A stretch of 31,814 nucleotides of DNA from an uncultured Pedobacter sp. GTDB taxonomy: Bacteria; Bacteroidota; Bacteroidia; Sphingobacteriales; Sphingobacteriaceae. The stretch covers positions 1 through 31,814 of the forward strand of contig CAMLDJ010000033.1 of the NCBI GenBank assembly GCA_946478755.1, read 5' to 3'. Positions 1 through 8,420 of this stretch are shown piece after piece. A program made the position numbers and the translations under genes. The notes under the pieces are model-generated. The model searched no databases. It was not told where the DNA came from and worked only from the letters and a program-made list of their open reading frames with translations. Within the stretch, counting starts at the first letter, position 1, and each line of letters begins with the position of its first letter.

Positions 1-220
1 GATTTCTGTCCAGGTTGATTTTAAAATCTTCTTTTTTTAACCCCGGAACAGCCATTTCTATGTGGTAATGGTTCTCGGTCTCAAAAACGTTAACAGCCGG
101 AACACGTGTGATCATTCTATCGGATATAAATGAATCATTGAACATGGATTCAAAGATATCACCCAGTCCACCGGTTAAACTGTTACCACTTGTTCCATTT
201 TTAAATTTGATCAGTGACAT
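1..220 (-). CDS. Hsp20/alpha-crystallin small heat-shock protein (N-terminal part)
   Basis: The gene runs off the left edge; 73 codons from its ATG (complement 218-220) are visible. The protein begins MSLIKFKNG and continues through a flexible N-terminal region to the start of the alpha-crystallin domain (VNVFETENHYHIEMAVPG, then LKKEDFKI). That is the standard beginning of bacterial Hsp20 proteins, in which the 'E..d.Y.i.m.vPG..KedfkI' pattern is the first part of the domain. Family members form ATP-independent holdase oligomers in the cytoplasm. The start is supported by a strong Shine-Dalgarno AGGAGG about 7 bases upstream, unusual for this window. The rest of the domain, including the C-terminal IxI motif, is outside the window. 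Confidence 0.9.
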   Translation of the reverse strand, partial: MSLIKFKNGTSGNSLTGGLGDIFESMFNDSFISDRMITRVPAVNVFETENHYHIEMAVPGLKKEDFKINLDRN

Positions 221-297
221 AAAAAATCCTCCTTTTTATTATTTAGTTAAACCATTAATAAGAAATTCATTTTACTGATGTTGAACAAGTTGGGTGC

Positions 298-305
298 CAA
301 ATCTA
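298..305 (-). promoter_or_regulatory. Candidate -7 box for the Hsp20 gene
   Basis: On the minus strand this reads TAGATTTG, a full match to the Bacteroidota -7 consensus TAnnTTTG, 77 bases before the Hsp20 start codon. A good TTTG -33 box is lacking; only CTTG lies about 24 bases upstream. The assignment rests on position and one motif. Confidence 0.4.
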
Positions 306-475
306 TTCGCCCCTATCTGGCATTAATCTCAAGGCCTGCTTACTGCTTTTTTTTCATTTTCAGAGAAAAAATGACAGAACCGAATGACAGGATTTCAGCT
401 AAATGCCACTGTTTTTGTGTGCAGTCTGATGCCCCTTAGCTGCTGTATAATTACCGGTTCTTATAGGGCTCTTAT

Positions 476-550
476 ACGGATGTTGAACGGATACTGAACG
501 GATACTGTACGGACTGATCCGTTTAACATCCGTTCAGTATCCGTTTAACA
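476..550. repeat. Inverted array of 11-bp repeats
   Basis: The left arm holds three 11-bp units in head-to-tail order (ACGGATGTTGA, ACGGATACTGA, ACGGATACTGT; 476-508) plus a half unit ACGGA (509-513). After a 4-base spacer CTGA, the right arm holds three units in the opposite orientation (TCCGTTTAACA, TCCGTTCAGTA, TCCGTTTAACA; 518-550). The arms can pair as a long hairpin, and the unit length is close to one helical turn. A second small hairpin (CCTCCG/CGGAGG, 560-580) follows. The array sits in the intergenic gap (221-699) between the divergent Hsp20 and DUF805 genes. Confidence 0.85.
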
Positions 551-620
551 GGTGTTTAACCTCCGGTTAATAAGCGGAGGCTATCGCCTGGGAAACCGAA
601 ATATATTTGGAAAAGAATGT

Positions 621-628
621 TATATTTG
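621..628 (+). promoter_or_regulatory. Candidate -7 box for the DUF805 gene
   Basis: TATATTTG fully matches TAnnTTTG and lies 71 bases upstream of the DUF805 start. No TTTG is found at the expected 17-23-base spacing, so this is a partial promoter match only. Confidence 0.3.
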
Positions 629-699
629 ACCGAACCAAACCGACAAACGCTGCTCAATCATGATCGAATATTTATCAATTTTACCAAATCACATTTTTC

Positions 700-1083
700 A
701 TGTTTAAAAATCCCTTCTCATTTGAAGGCCGGATCCGCAGGCTGGAATTTGGTCTTAGTTTTATTATTTATCTGGCCGTTATCATCCTAACCGCTTTAAT
801 TTTATACGGCACCGGCTTTATCGATGATAGCGACAGTTCTAAGAACACCTTCATGCTTTATTTCGCCTGTTCCCCGGCAATCTGGTTTATCTGGGCCCAA
901 GGCGCAAAAAGGTGCCATGACAGAGATAATAGTGGCTGGTACGAGCTTATCCCATTCTATGTTTTATGGATGTTATTTGCAGATGGTGACCCCAAAGAAA
1001 ATGAATACGGGACAAATCCTAAGATGCAGGACTATGAAGATCCATTTGAAGTGCAGCCGGAGGATACCGACCAGGTCGATTAA
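700..1083 (+). CDS. DUF805 family inner-membrane protein
   Basis: A 127-residue protein starting MFKNPFSFEGRIRRLEFG, the characteristic DUF805 opening (an aromatic segment followed by 'GR.rR.ey'). Two or three hydrophobic segments follow (about 17-37, 50-66 and 84-95). The later motif AKRCHDRDNSGW is the family's 'KR.hD.g.SGW' signature, followed by the LFADGDP and G-NPK tail typical of these proteins. The C-terminus is acidic. The molecular role of DUF805 proteins is not established. The stop codon overlaps the stop codon of the convergent gene at 1080-1907, so there is no room for a terminator between them. Confidence 0.85.
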   Translation: MFKNPFSFEGRIRRLEFGLSFIIYLAVIILTALILYGTGFIDDSDSSKNTFMLYFACSPAIWFIWAQGAKRCHDRDNSGWYELIPFYVLWMLFADGDPKENEYGTNPKMQDYEDPFEVQPEDTDQVD

Positions 1084-1907
1084 TATACCCCATGTCCGCC
1101 AATGACCAGCAGTTCCTGACCTTTCATCGGGCTGCCCGCAATGAGGGGTGTGGCTCTGCTGATCAGTTCCCTGACCGCAGGGGCATTTAGCGCGTTGTCG
1201 TGTTCCTCTTTTGAATCCCAGGCTTCCGTTACCCAGATCAGGTCAGCATTGTCGGGATCAACACTGACCATATAAAGCCTGCATCCCTTGTCTTCCGCAA
1301 CCGATGCCGCTGCTTCCAGCAGCAGGTTCGCGAGTTCGCGGCCCCGACCTTCTTTTGCCGTTAAACTGCCATGCAATCCATATCTGCCGCCAGTAGCGGA
1401 GGCTGCAGCGTTTTGTGTATAGTCCGGCCTGCGCCTAAAGTGCTCGTCACTGAAGTGTCCGTGGTTATAAAAGTCTTCCGGATGGCTCTCGTATACCACG
1501 GCCTCCGCATTCGGAAGTGAGCCAGCCCCTAAAAAGGCATACCTTACGGCAAGCTCCTCCACAGGAGAAATCGTCTTTCCTTTTTCATAAGGAGGCAGGG
1601 TGTAAAGCGCCATCGTATGTTGCTCGGGGACAATCACCTCATCTTCGTCATCATCGAGGGTTACGATGCCGATCGGGATCAGCACATAGCCGGTATGATT
1701 TTCCTGGTCGGTCCCAATATCCGCTACGATATAGCGCACTTTACCTTCCTGGGGATCAAATATCAGGTCCTGGACCTCACCGATCTCATTGCCATCGCTG
1801 TCTACCACTTCCCATCCCATAATATCGGGATGATGGTCTGCTATTTCAAAGTCGCTGTGGCTGAGTTCTTCGAGGTTGACTGTTCTGTGATGTCCATTTG
1901 GTTCCAT
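1080..1907 (-). CDS. PRC-barrel protein with C-terminal antibiotic-biosynthesis-monooxygenase (ABM) domain
   Basis: 275 residues with two recognisable parts. Residues about 26-96 form a PRC-barrel ('GWEVVDSDGNEIGEV', 'KVRYIVADIG', 'YVLIPIG'), a small beta-barrel found in ribosome maturation factors, photosynthetic reaction centres and stress proteins. After a linker of about 75 residues rich in His/Phe/Arg, residues about 174-262 resemble a ferredoxin-like ABM domain ('GLHGSLTAKEGRGRELANLL', then the acidic/aromatic 'WVTEAWDSKEEHDNAL'), as in YgiN-type quinol monooxygenases. PRC-barrel proteins in soil Bacteroidota are often stress-associated, but no substrate can be assigned. It is convergent with the DUF805 gene and precedes no obvious operon partner. 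The domain combination is unusual; see findings. Confidence 0.8.
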   Translation of the reverse strand: MEPNGHHRTVNLEELSHSDFEIADHHPDIMGWEVVDSDGNEIGEVQDLIFDPQEGKVRYIVADIGTDQENHTGYVLIPIGIVTLDDDEDEVIVPEQHTMALYTLPPYEKGKTISPVEELAVRYAFLGAGSLPNAEAVVYESHPEDFYNHGHFSDEHFRRRPDYTQNAAASATGGRYGLHGSLTAKEGRGRELANLLLEAAASVAEDKGCRLYMVSVDPDNADLIWVTEAWDSKEEHDNALNAPAVRELISRATPLIAGSPMKGQELLVIGGHGVY

Positions 1908-1934
1908 AATTTCTTTTTAAAGGTGTATCCGGGT

Positions 1935-2087
1935 TTACCGGGCTGAATCTTGATTCGGAATGCTTGCATTGGGTGTCGTTTCATAGCATCCCTTGTATAA
2001 GCTAAACAAAATGGCGATAATAACCAAGATCCCGATGAACTTTACCAGGTGACTTTTCCTTTTAGGTTGTACGTCCAGCTGTGCCAT
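1935..2087 (-). CDS. Small single-pass membrane protein, 50 residues
   Basis: A complete small ORF: basic N-terminus (MAQLDVQPKRKSHL), one hydrophobic segment (about residues 14-31, rich in I/L/V), then a short polar tail with one Cys (YKGCYETTPN) and the stop. The positive-inside pattern suggests the N-terminus lies in the cytoplasm. It lies between the PRC-barrel gene and phoU on the same strand. The open frame, hydrophobic profile and in-gap position support coding, but no family is recognised. A chance ORF cannot be excluded. Confidence 0.55.
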   Translation of the reverse strand: MAQLDVQPKRKSHLVKFIGILVIIAILFSLYKGCYETTPNASIPNQDSAR

Positions 2088-2150
2088 AATTTTATGCGTT
2101 GAATTTTTGTGTTTTTACTAGTTAACTTCATATGGAGGCGTTTTGTTTGA

Positions 2151-2804
2151 CTATTTATGTTTAAGCACTTTGGCTTCAAGATAAAAGATGATCTCTTCAG
2201 CGATGTTTTTACTCTGGTCGCCCACCCGTTCCAGTCGACGGATCACAGAAAGCACATTTAAGGCCTGTTCAGTTTTTTCAGGGTTGTCCCGCACATAGTC
2301 TGAGATCAGCTGATTGGCTTCGGCGTTGATTTCATCCAGCATGTCATCCTGTTCAAAAATGCTTCTTGCCAGCTTGGTATCCTCTTTGATAAATGAGGTT
2401 AAAACATCCTCCACGGTTTGTATGGCTGCTTTAAACATCAAAAGAAACCTGGTTTTCTTAAGCAATGGTTCATCGTAAGCTTCCTTTTCTATGATGATAA
2501 ACTTACTGATGCCTTCAGCAATATCTCCGATCCGCTCCAGGTTATTGTTGATTTTCAAGACGGCAAGTACAAATCTCAGGTCTATCGCAACGGGGTTGAA
2601 AAGCGCAAAAATATTTTCACAGTCCCTGTCAATTTTAAGCTCCATCGCGTTGACTCTTTTTTCGTTTGCTATCACTTCCCTGGAAAGGTCTTTATCGAAG
2701 GTTCTTAGGGACTGCAGGGACTTATGAAGCTGCGCAGCCACCAATGTCCACATTTCGGTGATATCGATCTTTAATTTGCCAAGTTCTATTTGTAGCTGTG
2801 TCAT
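2151..2804 (-). CDS. phoU: Phosphate signalling complex protein PhoU
   Basis: 217 residues, nearly all helical, close to the usual PhoU length (about 215-240). It contains two repeated three-helix PhoU units (about 15-100 and 115-205); conserved segments include LRFVLAVLKINNNLERIGDIAEGI and, in the second unit, NVLSVIRRLERVGDQSKNIAEE. The two E-R-(I/V)-G-D motifs match the family's metal-binding helices. PhoU is a cytoplasmic protein that couples the Pst transporter to phosphate-regulon signalling and restrains uptake. It is the last gene of the pst operon, 20 bases downstream of pstB. No phoR/phoB pair is present in the window. Confidence 0.95.
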   Translation of the reverse strand: MTQLQIELGKLKIDITEMWTLVAAQLHKSLQSLRTFDKDLSREVIANEKRVNAMELKIDRDCENIFALFNPVAIDLRFVLAVLKINNNLERIGDIAEGISKFIIIEKEAYDEPLLKKTRFLLMFKAAIQTVEDVLTSFIKEDTKLARSIFEQDDMLDEINAEANQLISDYVRDNPEKTEQALNVLSVIRRLERVGDQSKNIAEEIIFYLEAKVLKHK

Positions 2805-2824
2805 AATTTAAAACTCTTAAATGA

Positions 2825-3619
2825 TTAACCAAACCTGCCGGTGATGTAATTCTGAGTGGCATCCTGGCTGGGATTGGTGAATATCTTCTCTGTGCTATCG
2901 AATTCTATGAGTTCCCCCATAAAAAAGAATGCTGTTTTATCACTTACTCTGGCTGCCTGCTGCATGTTATGCGTAACAATAACAATGGTAAAGCTATTTT
3001 TCAGCTGGTAGATGAGCTCTTCAATCTTTGCCGTAGATATGGGATCCAATGCGGAAGCGGGTTCATCCATTAACAGGACTGAAGGTTGCACGGCGATGGC
3101 CCTGGCAATACAAAGACGCTGTTGCTGGCCGCCGGACAAGGCCAAAGCAGACTTGTTCAGGTTGTCTTTTACTTCATCCCATAAGGCCGATTGTTTGAGT
3201 GCGCTTTCCACACTATCCGCCAGGACGATCTTTGAATTTTCGCCATTGATCCGAAGGCCAAAGGCCACATTTTCAAATATCGTCTTAGGGAAAGGGTTGG
3301 GTTTCTGAAAGACCATCCCGACTTTCTTCCGGTACTCATATACATTTACCAGGTTCTTATAGATGTCTACGTCGTCAATCAGCACTTCTCCATCTATAGA
3401 AACGTCCTCAATCAGATCATTCATTCTGTTAAAGCACCTTAAGAAAGTCGTTTTTCCACAACCTGAAGGGCCTATAAATGCAGTTACGGTATTGGGCGCA
3501 ATGTCGATAGAGATATCTTTCAACGCCTGTTTCGTGCCATAATGCAAGTTAAGGTGCTTGGTCCTTAATTTGTACATTCCATAATTGCTTTCCGTTAAGC
3601 TGTTATTTTTTTGTACCAT
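2825..3619 (-). CDS. pstB: Phosphate ABC transporter ATP-binding protein PstB
   Basis: The sequence shows a Walker A (GPSGCGKTT, about residues 50-58), Q-loop ([19 protein letters not shown], the PstB-type 'PNPFP' version), ABC signature (LSGGQQQR), Walker B with catalytic Glu ([13 protein letters not shown]) and the H-loop His (VTHNMQQA). PstB hydrolyses ATP to drive phosphate import through PstC-PstA. The longest start at 3619 overlaps pstA by 25 bases, consistent with translational coupling. A second in-frame ATG at 3575-3577 ([14 protein letters not shown]) matches the N-terminus of typical PstB proteins and is a plausible alternative start. Confidence 0.96.
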   Translation of the reverse strand: MVQKNNSLTESNYGMYKLRTKHLNLHYGTKQALKDISIDIAPNTVTAFIGPSGCGKTTFLRCFNRMNDLIEDVSIDGEVLIDDVDIYKNLVNVYEYRKKVGMVFQKPNPFPKTIFENVAFGLRINGENSKIVLADSVESALKQSALWDEVKDNLNKSALALSGGQQQRLCIARAIAVQPSVLLMDEPASALDPISTAKIEELIYQLKNSFTIVIVTHNMQQAARVSDKTAFFFMGELIEFDSTEKIFTNPSQDATQNYITGRFG

Positions 3620-4458
3620 TTGTTTCTCAGGTAAATTGCTGCTCCGTTAAGGATAAAAGTAAATAATAACAATACAATAATGCCTGCGGCTGCGTTGACA
3701 ACAAAGCCTTGCTGCGGACGTGAGGTCCAGTTGAATATCTGAATGGGAAGAGAGGTATATTGATCCATTGGTCCTTCGGGAATAAAGGGCACATAGGCCA
3801 ATGCACCCACCACGATTAGCGGTGCCGTTTCGCCGATAGCCCTGGAGGTGGAAAGAATGATCCCGGTAAGGATACCCCCAAAGGAAGCAGGTAGGACTAC
3901 CCTTTGTATGGTTTGCCATTTGGTTGCGCCAAGTCCAAATGAGGCCTCCCTTAAAGAATCAGGGACTGCCTTAATGGCTTCGCGGGTAGAAACGATGATC
4001 AGGGGCATGATCAGTAAGGCAAGTGTGAGTGCTCCTGCAAGGATACTGTTGCCCAATCCGGCAGTTCTGACAAACAGCTCAAGGCCCAGGATCCCATAAA
4101 TAACAGAAGGCACGCCTGCCAGATTGGAAATGTTGACCTCGATGAGCTTTGCTAATCTGCTCCTTTTACCATATTCCTGCAGATAGATGCCCGACAGTAT
4201 GCCAACCGGCAGGGCAATGATCAGGGTGATGACCAGGAGGCTGACCATTCCTGCCAGTGCAGTATAGATGCCCGATTCATCGGCATGTCTGGAGGGAAGA
4301 TTGACGAAAAAAGACCAGTTGATGCGCCTGATGCCCTTAATAACAATATCTGCTAATAAGATGACTAAGGTCAGTAAACCAAGACTGGTGCAGCATACTG
4401 CAAATACCTTAAATAAGCTATCCTGTATGCCCGGGCTGAACAGACGTTTGTTATTCAT
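3595..4458 (-). CDS. pstA: Phosphate ABC transporter permease PstA
   Basis: About 287 residues with five to six membrane segments and a binding-protein-dependent transport permease domain. The cytoplasmic EAA-like loop is visible as '[26 protein letters not shown]', the PstA form of the loop that docks on PstB. The start is placed at ATG 4456-4458 ([10 protein letters not shown]). The frame stays open further upstream, but that part only re-reads the end of pstC in another frame. The chosen start overlaps the pstC stop by 8 bases. PstA forms the membrane channel with PstC. Confidence 0.93.
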   Translation of the reverse strand: MNNKRLFSPGIQDSLFKVFAVCCTSLGLLTLVILLADIVIKGIRRINWSFFVNLPSRHADESGIYTALAGMVSLLVITLIIALPVGILSGIYLQEYGKRSRLAKLIEVNISNLAGVPSVIYGILGLELFVRTAGLGNSILAGALTLALLIMPLIIVSTREAIKAVPDSLREASFGLGATKWQTIQRVVLPASFGGILTGIILSTSRAIGETAPLIVVGALAYVPFIPEGPMDQYTSLPIQIFNWTSRPQQGFVVNAAAGIIVLLLFTFILNGAAIYLRNKWYKKITA

Positions 4459-5338
4459 AGCGCTGCTGATATTTTTTCCTGATCCAGAAACTGATGTTGT
4501 TGAGCAGGAAGGTGAATACAAATAAGGTGATGCCTGCGGCAAATATGGTGCGGTATTCCAAAGAATCCTGGGGCACATCGCCCATGCTTACCTGAACAAT
4601 ATAGGTGGTAATCGTTTCTACCGACTCCAAGGGATTAAAGGTTAGTTTCGGCTGCTGTCCCGCTGCAATGGCCACAATCATGGTTTCACCAAGGGCCCTT
4701 GATATAGCCAGGATGACGGAAACAATGATACCGGAATTGGCGGCCGGGACGATGACCTTAAATGCTGTTTGAAAACGGTTGGCTCCAAGTCCGTAAGACG
4801 CTTCACGCAGCGACCTCGGCACTGCCCTGAGTGCATCTTCACTCAATGAAGTAATGTAAGGGATGATCATGATCCCCATCACCAGTCCGGGTGAAAGCGC
4901 ATTAAACCCTGCCAGGCCGGGAATGATTTTCTGAAGCAGGGGCGTGACGAATTGCAGGGCGAAAAAGCCATAAACTACCGTGGGAATAGCCGCCAATACC
5001 TCAAGAAGGGGTTTAACTGTTGCCGTGAACTTTTTAGAGGCATACTCATTTAAATATACGGCAATCGTAATGCCGATAGGGACCGCCACCAAGACGGCTA
5101 TGGTGGTCGTCAGTAACGTTCCAGTTAGTAAGGGCAGGATGCCGAAATGTTGATCTTTGAAAAGCGGCGTCCATTGGGTGTCCGTAACGAAATCTATAAA
5201 AGAAACATCTTCAAAGAACTTTATCGTGTCTATAGAAAGCACGAGAATGATGCCGATGGTGGTCAGCACGGATACCAGGCTGCAGCCGATCATGGCCCAT
5301 TCTATCCATTTCTCCGATCTGATCTTCAGGCCCCTCAT
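4451..5338 (-). CDS. pstC: Phosphate ABC transporter permease PstC
   Basis: About 295 residues with six predicted membrane segments. The permease loop 'EDALRAVPRSLREASYGLGA' and the following 'ISRALGETMIVAIAAG' are characteristic of PstC. The N-terminal segment (about residues 13-37) and the periplasmic loop before the second helix match the family layout. The ATG at 5336-5338 overlaps the pstS stop as TGATG, an arrangement for coupled translation. An in-frame GTG one codon upstream (5339-5341) is possible but less likely. PstC pairs with PstA in the inner membrane. Confidence 0.93.
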   Translation of the reverse strand: MRGLKIRSEKWIEWAMIGCSLVSVLTTIGIILVLSIDTIKFFEDVSFIDFVTDTQWTPLFKDQHFGILPLLTGTLLTTTIAVLVAVPIGITIAVYLNEYASKKFTATVKPLLEVLAAIPTVVYGFFALQFVTPLLQKIIPGLAGFNALSPGLVMGIMIIPYITSLSEDALRAVPRSLREASYGLGANRFQTAFKVIVPAANSGIIVSVILAISRALGETMIVAIAAGQQPKLTFNPLESVETITTYIVQVSMGDVPQDSLEYRTIFAAGITLFVFTFLLNNISFWIRKKYQQRYE

Positions 5339-6336
5339 CACTTATTGGCTGTTGATAACAATTGTAACAGGTTTGCGCCAACTGTCGATTTATTTTCAAA
5401 AATTGATCCGGTGATGCCTTTTGCAAAGCGCTCCTCCGACAAGCGGTAAACTTCTTCCGGCAGGGCGACATAGCCAACTTCTTTGGCTAATGCCGCCGCA
5501 TGCTGAAGGTAAAACTTTACAAAGTCCTGTACATAGGTCTTTTTAGCAGATTGCGCATTTACATAGATAAATTCCGGGCGGGAGAGGGGCTGGTATTTAC
5601 CCTGCTGAACGGTGGAATCATTGGGAAATACCGCTTCACTTTGTTCATTGTATTTTACCGGGATCAAGCGGAGTTTCTCCTTATTCTCGCTAAAATAGGC
5701 CAGTCCGAAATAACCCAGACCACCGATATCCGAAGAGACACCCTGGACCAGTACATTGTCGTCCTCGCTCGCCGTATAATCTCCCCGGGAGGCTTTAGCC
5801 TTGCCATTTATTGCTTCCGTGAAATAATCATAGGTCCCAGAAGAGGTTCCTGCACCATACAGGTTTAAGGGGAGGTCCGGCCATGCATCACGTACCTGTT
5901 TCCAGGATCTTATTTTGCCCTGACTTTGAGGAGACCACATTTTCTTCAGTTCAGCTACGGTCACATAGTCAACAAACTTATTTTTCGGACTTACTACAAT
6001 GGCCATTCCATCATAGGAAACGGGGATTTCGATGAAGGCTATGCCATTTGTCCGGCTAATTTCCAGCTCAGATGCACTGATCGGTCTGGATGCATTGCTG
6101 ATGTCCGTTTCCCCCCTTAAAAATTTTTTAAATCCTCCGCCGGTACCCGATATACCTACAGTAACCCGGATATCTTCATTTTTTTTGCGGAATTCCTCTG
6201 CCACAGCCTCCGTTAGCGGATAAACACTGCTGGACCCATCAATATTGATTTTGCCTTTATACTGCTTAAAGCAGGAACTCAGACTGCACAGGATCAAACA
6301 TGCCAGTATGAGGTATCTCGGGGTTAATGTGACCAT
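5338..6336 (-). CDS. pstS: Phosphate-binding lipoprotein PstS
   Basis: 332 residues. A lipoprotein signal peptide ends in the lipobox LSSC (Cys22), so the mature protein is probably lipid-anchored. The phosphate-binding fold shows the usual motifs: '[20 protein letters not shown]', '[15 protein letters not shown]', '[10 protein letters not shown]', and '[13 protein letters not shown]'. These contain the Ser/Thr/Gly/Asp residues that coordinate phosphate in PstS proteins. It is the first gene of the pst-phoU operon. The 134 bases upstream (6337-6470) contain no clear TAnnTTTG box on the minus strand, and no Pho-box could be identified by eye. Confidence 0.95.
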   Translation of the reverse strand: MVTLTPRYLILACLILCSLSSCFKQYKGKINIDGSSSVYPLTEAVAEEFRKKNEDIRVTVGISGTGGGFKKFLRGETDISNASRPISASELEISRTNGIAFIEIPVSYDGMAIVVSPKNKFVDYVTVAELKKMWSPQSQGKIRSWKQVRDAWPDLPLNLYGAGTSSGTYDYFTEAINGKAKASRGDYTASEDDNVLVQGVSSDIGGLGYFGLAYFSENKEKLRLIPVKYNEQSEAVFPNDSTVQQGKYQPLSRPEFIYVNAQSAKKTYVQDFVKFYLQHAAALAKEVGYVALPEEVYRLSEERFAKGITGSIFENKSTVGANLLQLLSTANK

Positions 6337-6470
6337 GAGCAGTTCTGTTTTACCACCTTGAGGGTATTATACGATCTGCATAACGGTTAAGTAGCTGAGG
6401 ATGTTTTTATAATATTTTTTAATTGCAGTAGTCCATGGTACCTTCTTTTTATCTGGTCATGTCCTACTGA

Positions 6471-6713
6471 TTAAAGTGAATTTTTTTCCAGTGTTTCGAT
6501 GTGCTGGCCGATCTCATTGACCAATGCCTGGTCTATCTTGTCCTCCGATTTCCATTCCAGTGTGGTATCTGCAACAACGGGATACAGGTGTGCTGTACGC
6601 TCTCCGTTGATATAAACGATATAGTCGCCCGCTTTCGGCTGTTCCACTCTTATGGCCTGAGGATGACCGTCTATTTCGAGCGTAAATTCATAGGGGTTCA
6701 GGTCTTTTTCCAT
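6471..6713 (-). CDS. Small protein of unknown function, about 80 residues
   Basis: The chosen start (MEKDLNPYEFTLEIDG) gives an 80-residue acidic protein without signal peptide or membrane segment. It alternates charged and hydrophobic residues like a small beta-rich domain ('FTLEIDGHPQAIRVEQPKAGDYIVYINGERTAHLYPV'), followed by an amphipathic C-terminal helix ('VNEIGQHIETLEK'). The frame stays open to an ATG at 6776, but the extra N-terminus is Cys/Met-rich and does not look like part of this domain. It lies on the same strand as and upstream of pstS with a 134-base gap. No family is recognised. Confidence 0.6.
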   Translation of the reverse strand: MEKDLNPYEFTLEIDGHPQAIRVEQPKAGDYIVYINGERTAHLYPVVADTTLEWKSEDKIDQALVNEIGQHIETLEKNSL

Positions 6714-6831
6714 GGTACTAACAGATTTATATGCACAAAACATAGCAACCTTCATATTGTTTGAATGCTTGGCCAAAGTCCGGGCCCACCATGTTGATTC
6801 TTTTGCTAATTTCGGGTCTTGAAATTTACCG

Positions 6832-8034
6832 ATGTTAAAACTTATTCTCCATACCTATAAAACGTCATTTAGTGGCTTAAGCCGGGAAACCTGGCTGCTG
6901 GGCATGGTGATGATGTTCAACAGATGTGGAAGCATGGCGGTGCCTTTTATGGGGCTGTACGTTACCCAAAGCCTGCACCGTTCGGAGGTGGATGCGGGAT
7001 TAGTCATTACCTTATTCGGCATAGGCTCAATCTTAGGTTCTGCAACAGGCGGAAAACTGACAGATATGATTGGTTTCAGACCGGTACAGATCTTATCTTC
7101 CATTATTGGCGGCCTGTTGTTTATCCTCTTTTCCACCATCAATCATTTTTCGACCCTTTGTGTGTTAACGGTAGTGATCAGTTTCTTTTCTGAGGCTTTC
7201 CGACCGGCAAATTTTACCGCTGTGGTCAGTTATGCAAAAGAGGGGACGATGACCCGTTCGTATTCCTTAAACAGATTGGCGACCAATATTGGCTGGTCGG
7301 TCGGAATCAGCATGGCCGGAATCATCGCGTCGATCAATTACAAATTGCTATTCATCGTTGAAGGTGCCGTGAGCATTATGGTCGGGCTTTCCATTCTCTT
7401 CTTTTTGCCAAAAGCGAGGGGATTTATCAAACAGGCAAAAGAGAACCGGAGCAAGCAGCAGATTGGTAAGCCCTGGCAGGATCCCTTCTATATTAAATTC
7501 ATCCTGCTGACTACGGTCTTTATCACCTGCGCATTTTTAATGTTCCGGGTTGTCCCGGTGTTCTTTAAAGATCAATGGCACATTGATGAGTTTGCCATAG
7601 GGATCATCCTAGGCCTCAATGGAGCGGTCATCGCGCTTTTCGAAATGATCATGATCAATAAGCTGGAGAAAAAGCGGCCGCCGATGTTTTTCATCATTAT
7701 TGGGGCTGTTTTCTTCGCCAGCTCTTATGTCCTGCTGAGCATTCCCTTGATTTTTCATGTGGCCATGGCTATAGCTGTGATCCTGGTTTTTACCATCGGT
7801 GAGATGCTGGTGCTTCCTTTCATCAATACGGTGGTCGTCAGCAGGAGTAATGAGTACAACCGGGGCCTGTATGCTGCCGGTTATACCTTAAGCTGGTCTG
7901 TTGCACAGGTTGTGGGTCCGTTGGCGGGTTTTTATATCGCCAAGCAACTGGGATACAACTGGCTTTGGGCAGGGATCGCCTTTCTGCTGTTGCTGTGTGC
8001 TTACGGATTTAATTTGTTAAGCAAAAAGCATTGA
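6832..8034 (+). CDS. Major facilitator superfamily transporter (drug-exporter type)
   Basis: 400 residues with about 12 hydrophobic segments. The loop between helices 2 and 3 carries the MFS motif A (GGKLTDMIGFRP, residues 73-84). A central cytoplasmic loop (about 197-215, KARGFIKQAKENRSKQQ) separates the two six-helix halves. The short cytoplasmic N-terminus and the 'RETWLLG' segment before helix 1 resemble the MdtH-like/multidrug branch of MFS exporters. Substrate cannot be read from the sequence. The gene is divergent from the 6471-6713 gene and separated by about 386 bases from the sigma gene downstream. Confidence 0.88.
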   Translation: MLKLILHTYKTSFSGLSRETWLLGMVMMFNRCGSMAVPFMGLYVTQSLHRSEVDAGLVITLFGIGSILGSATGGKLTDMIGFRPVQILSSIIGGLLFILFSTINHFSTLCVLTVVISFFSEAFRPANFTAVVSYAKEGTMTRSYSLNRLATNIGWSVGISMAGIIASINYKLLFIVEGAVSIMVGLSILFFLPKARGFIKQAKENRSKQQIGKPWQDPFYIKFILLTTVFITCAFLMFRVVPVFFKDQWHIDEFAIGIILGLNGAVIALFEMIMINKLEKKRPPMFFIIIGAVFFASSYVLLSIPLIFHVAMAIAVILVFTIGEMLVLPFINTVVVSRSNEYNRGLYAAGYTLSWSVAQVVGPLAGFYIAKQLGYNWLWAGIAFLLLLCAYGFNLLSKKH

Positions 8035-8420
8035 GTCGCTTCATCTGTACAAAAAACACTTTCTATTTCATTTAGGAACATGCTTTTAAAATAAAATAGA
8101 TTTTTTATCAGAATTTGATACGCATTAACGAAATTTTTGTTAAATTTATTCAACGCAGGCAAATAATTAGTATTACAGGGATGATCACTAATTACCATCA
8201 CTTTTCTGAGGTCCAAGGGACCCGGGTTATTGCAGGGGAAACCTGCGGTTATGAGGAAAAACGCTTTCAAAAAATAGATCAGTGTCGAGAATCAGCAAAT
8301 TTCCGGAATAAGTTCAGGTTCGATTTATATAAATCATTTATGAACAAAAATGAGCGGTTACGAACGGGTGCCTAAAGGCTTCTGCGGATAACAAATTTTG
8401 GAATATTTAACAACACGGAC
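8035..8420 (+). other. Intergenic leader upstream of the module-1 sigma gene
   Basis: No convincing gene. The region shares several blocks with the leader of the module-2 sigma gene (about 19957-20324): the promoter-like block at 8114-8148, a GGGATGAT block at about 8179, and an ATAAGTTCAGG block followed by GATT at about 8308-8325. An open frame at 8115-8375 is not conserved in module 2 and is not called as a gene. Confidence 0.6.
8114..8148 (+). promoter_or_regulatory. Candidate vegetative promoter of sigma gene 1 (TTTG-N23-TAAATTTA)
   Basis: TTTG (8114-8117) is followed after 23 bases by TAAATTTA (8141-8148), one base off the -7 consensus TAnnTTTG. The same pair with exactly the same spacing occurs before sigma gene 2 (19965-19999), and the bases between are also similar. 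This implies a 5' leader of about 265 bases before the sigma start codon. Confidence 0.5.

Noticed and set aside
8115..8375. 86-residue open frame before sigma gene 1
   Set aside because: The homologous leader before sigma gene 2 keeps sequence blocks but not this reading frame.
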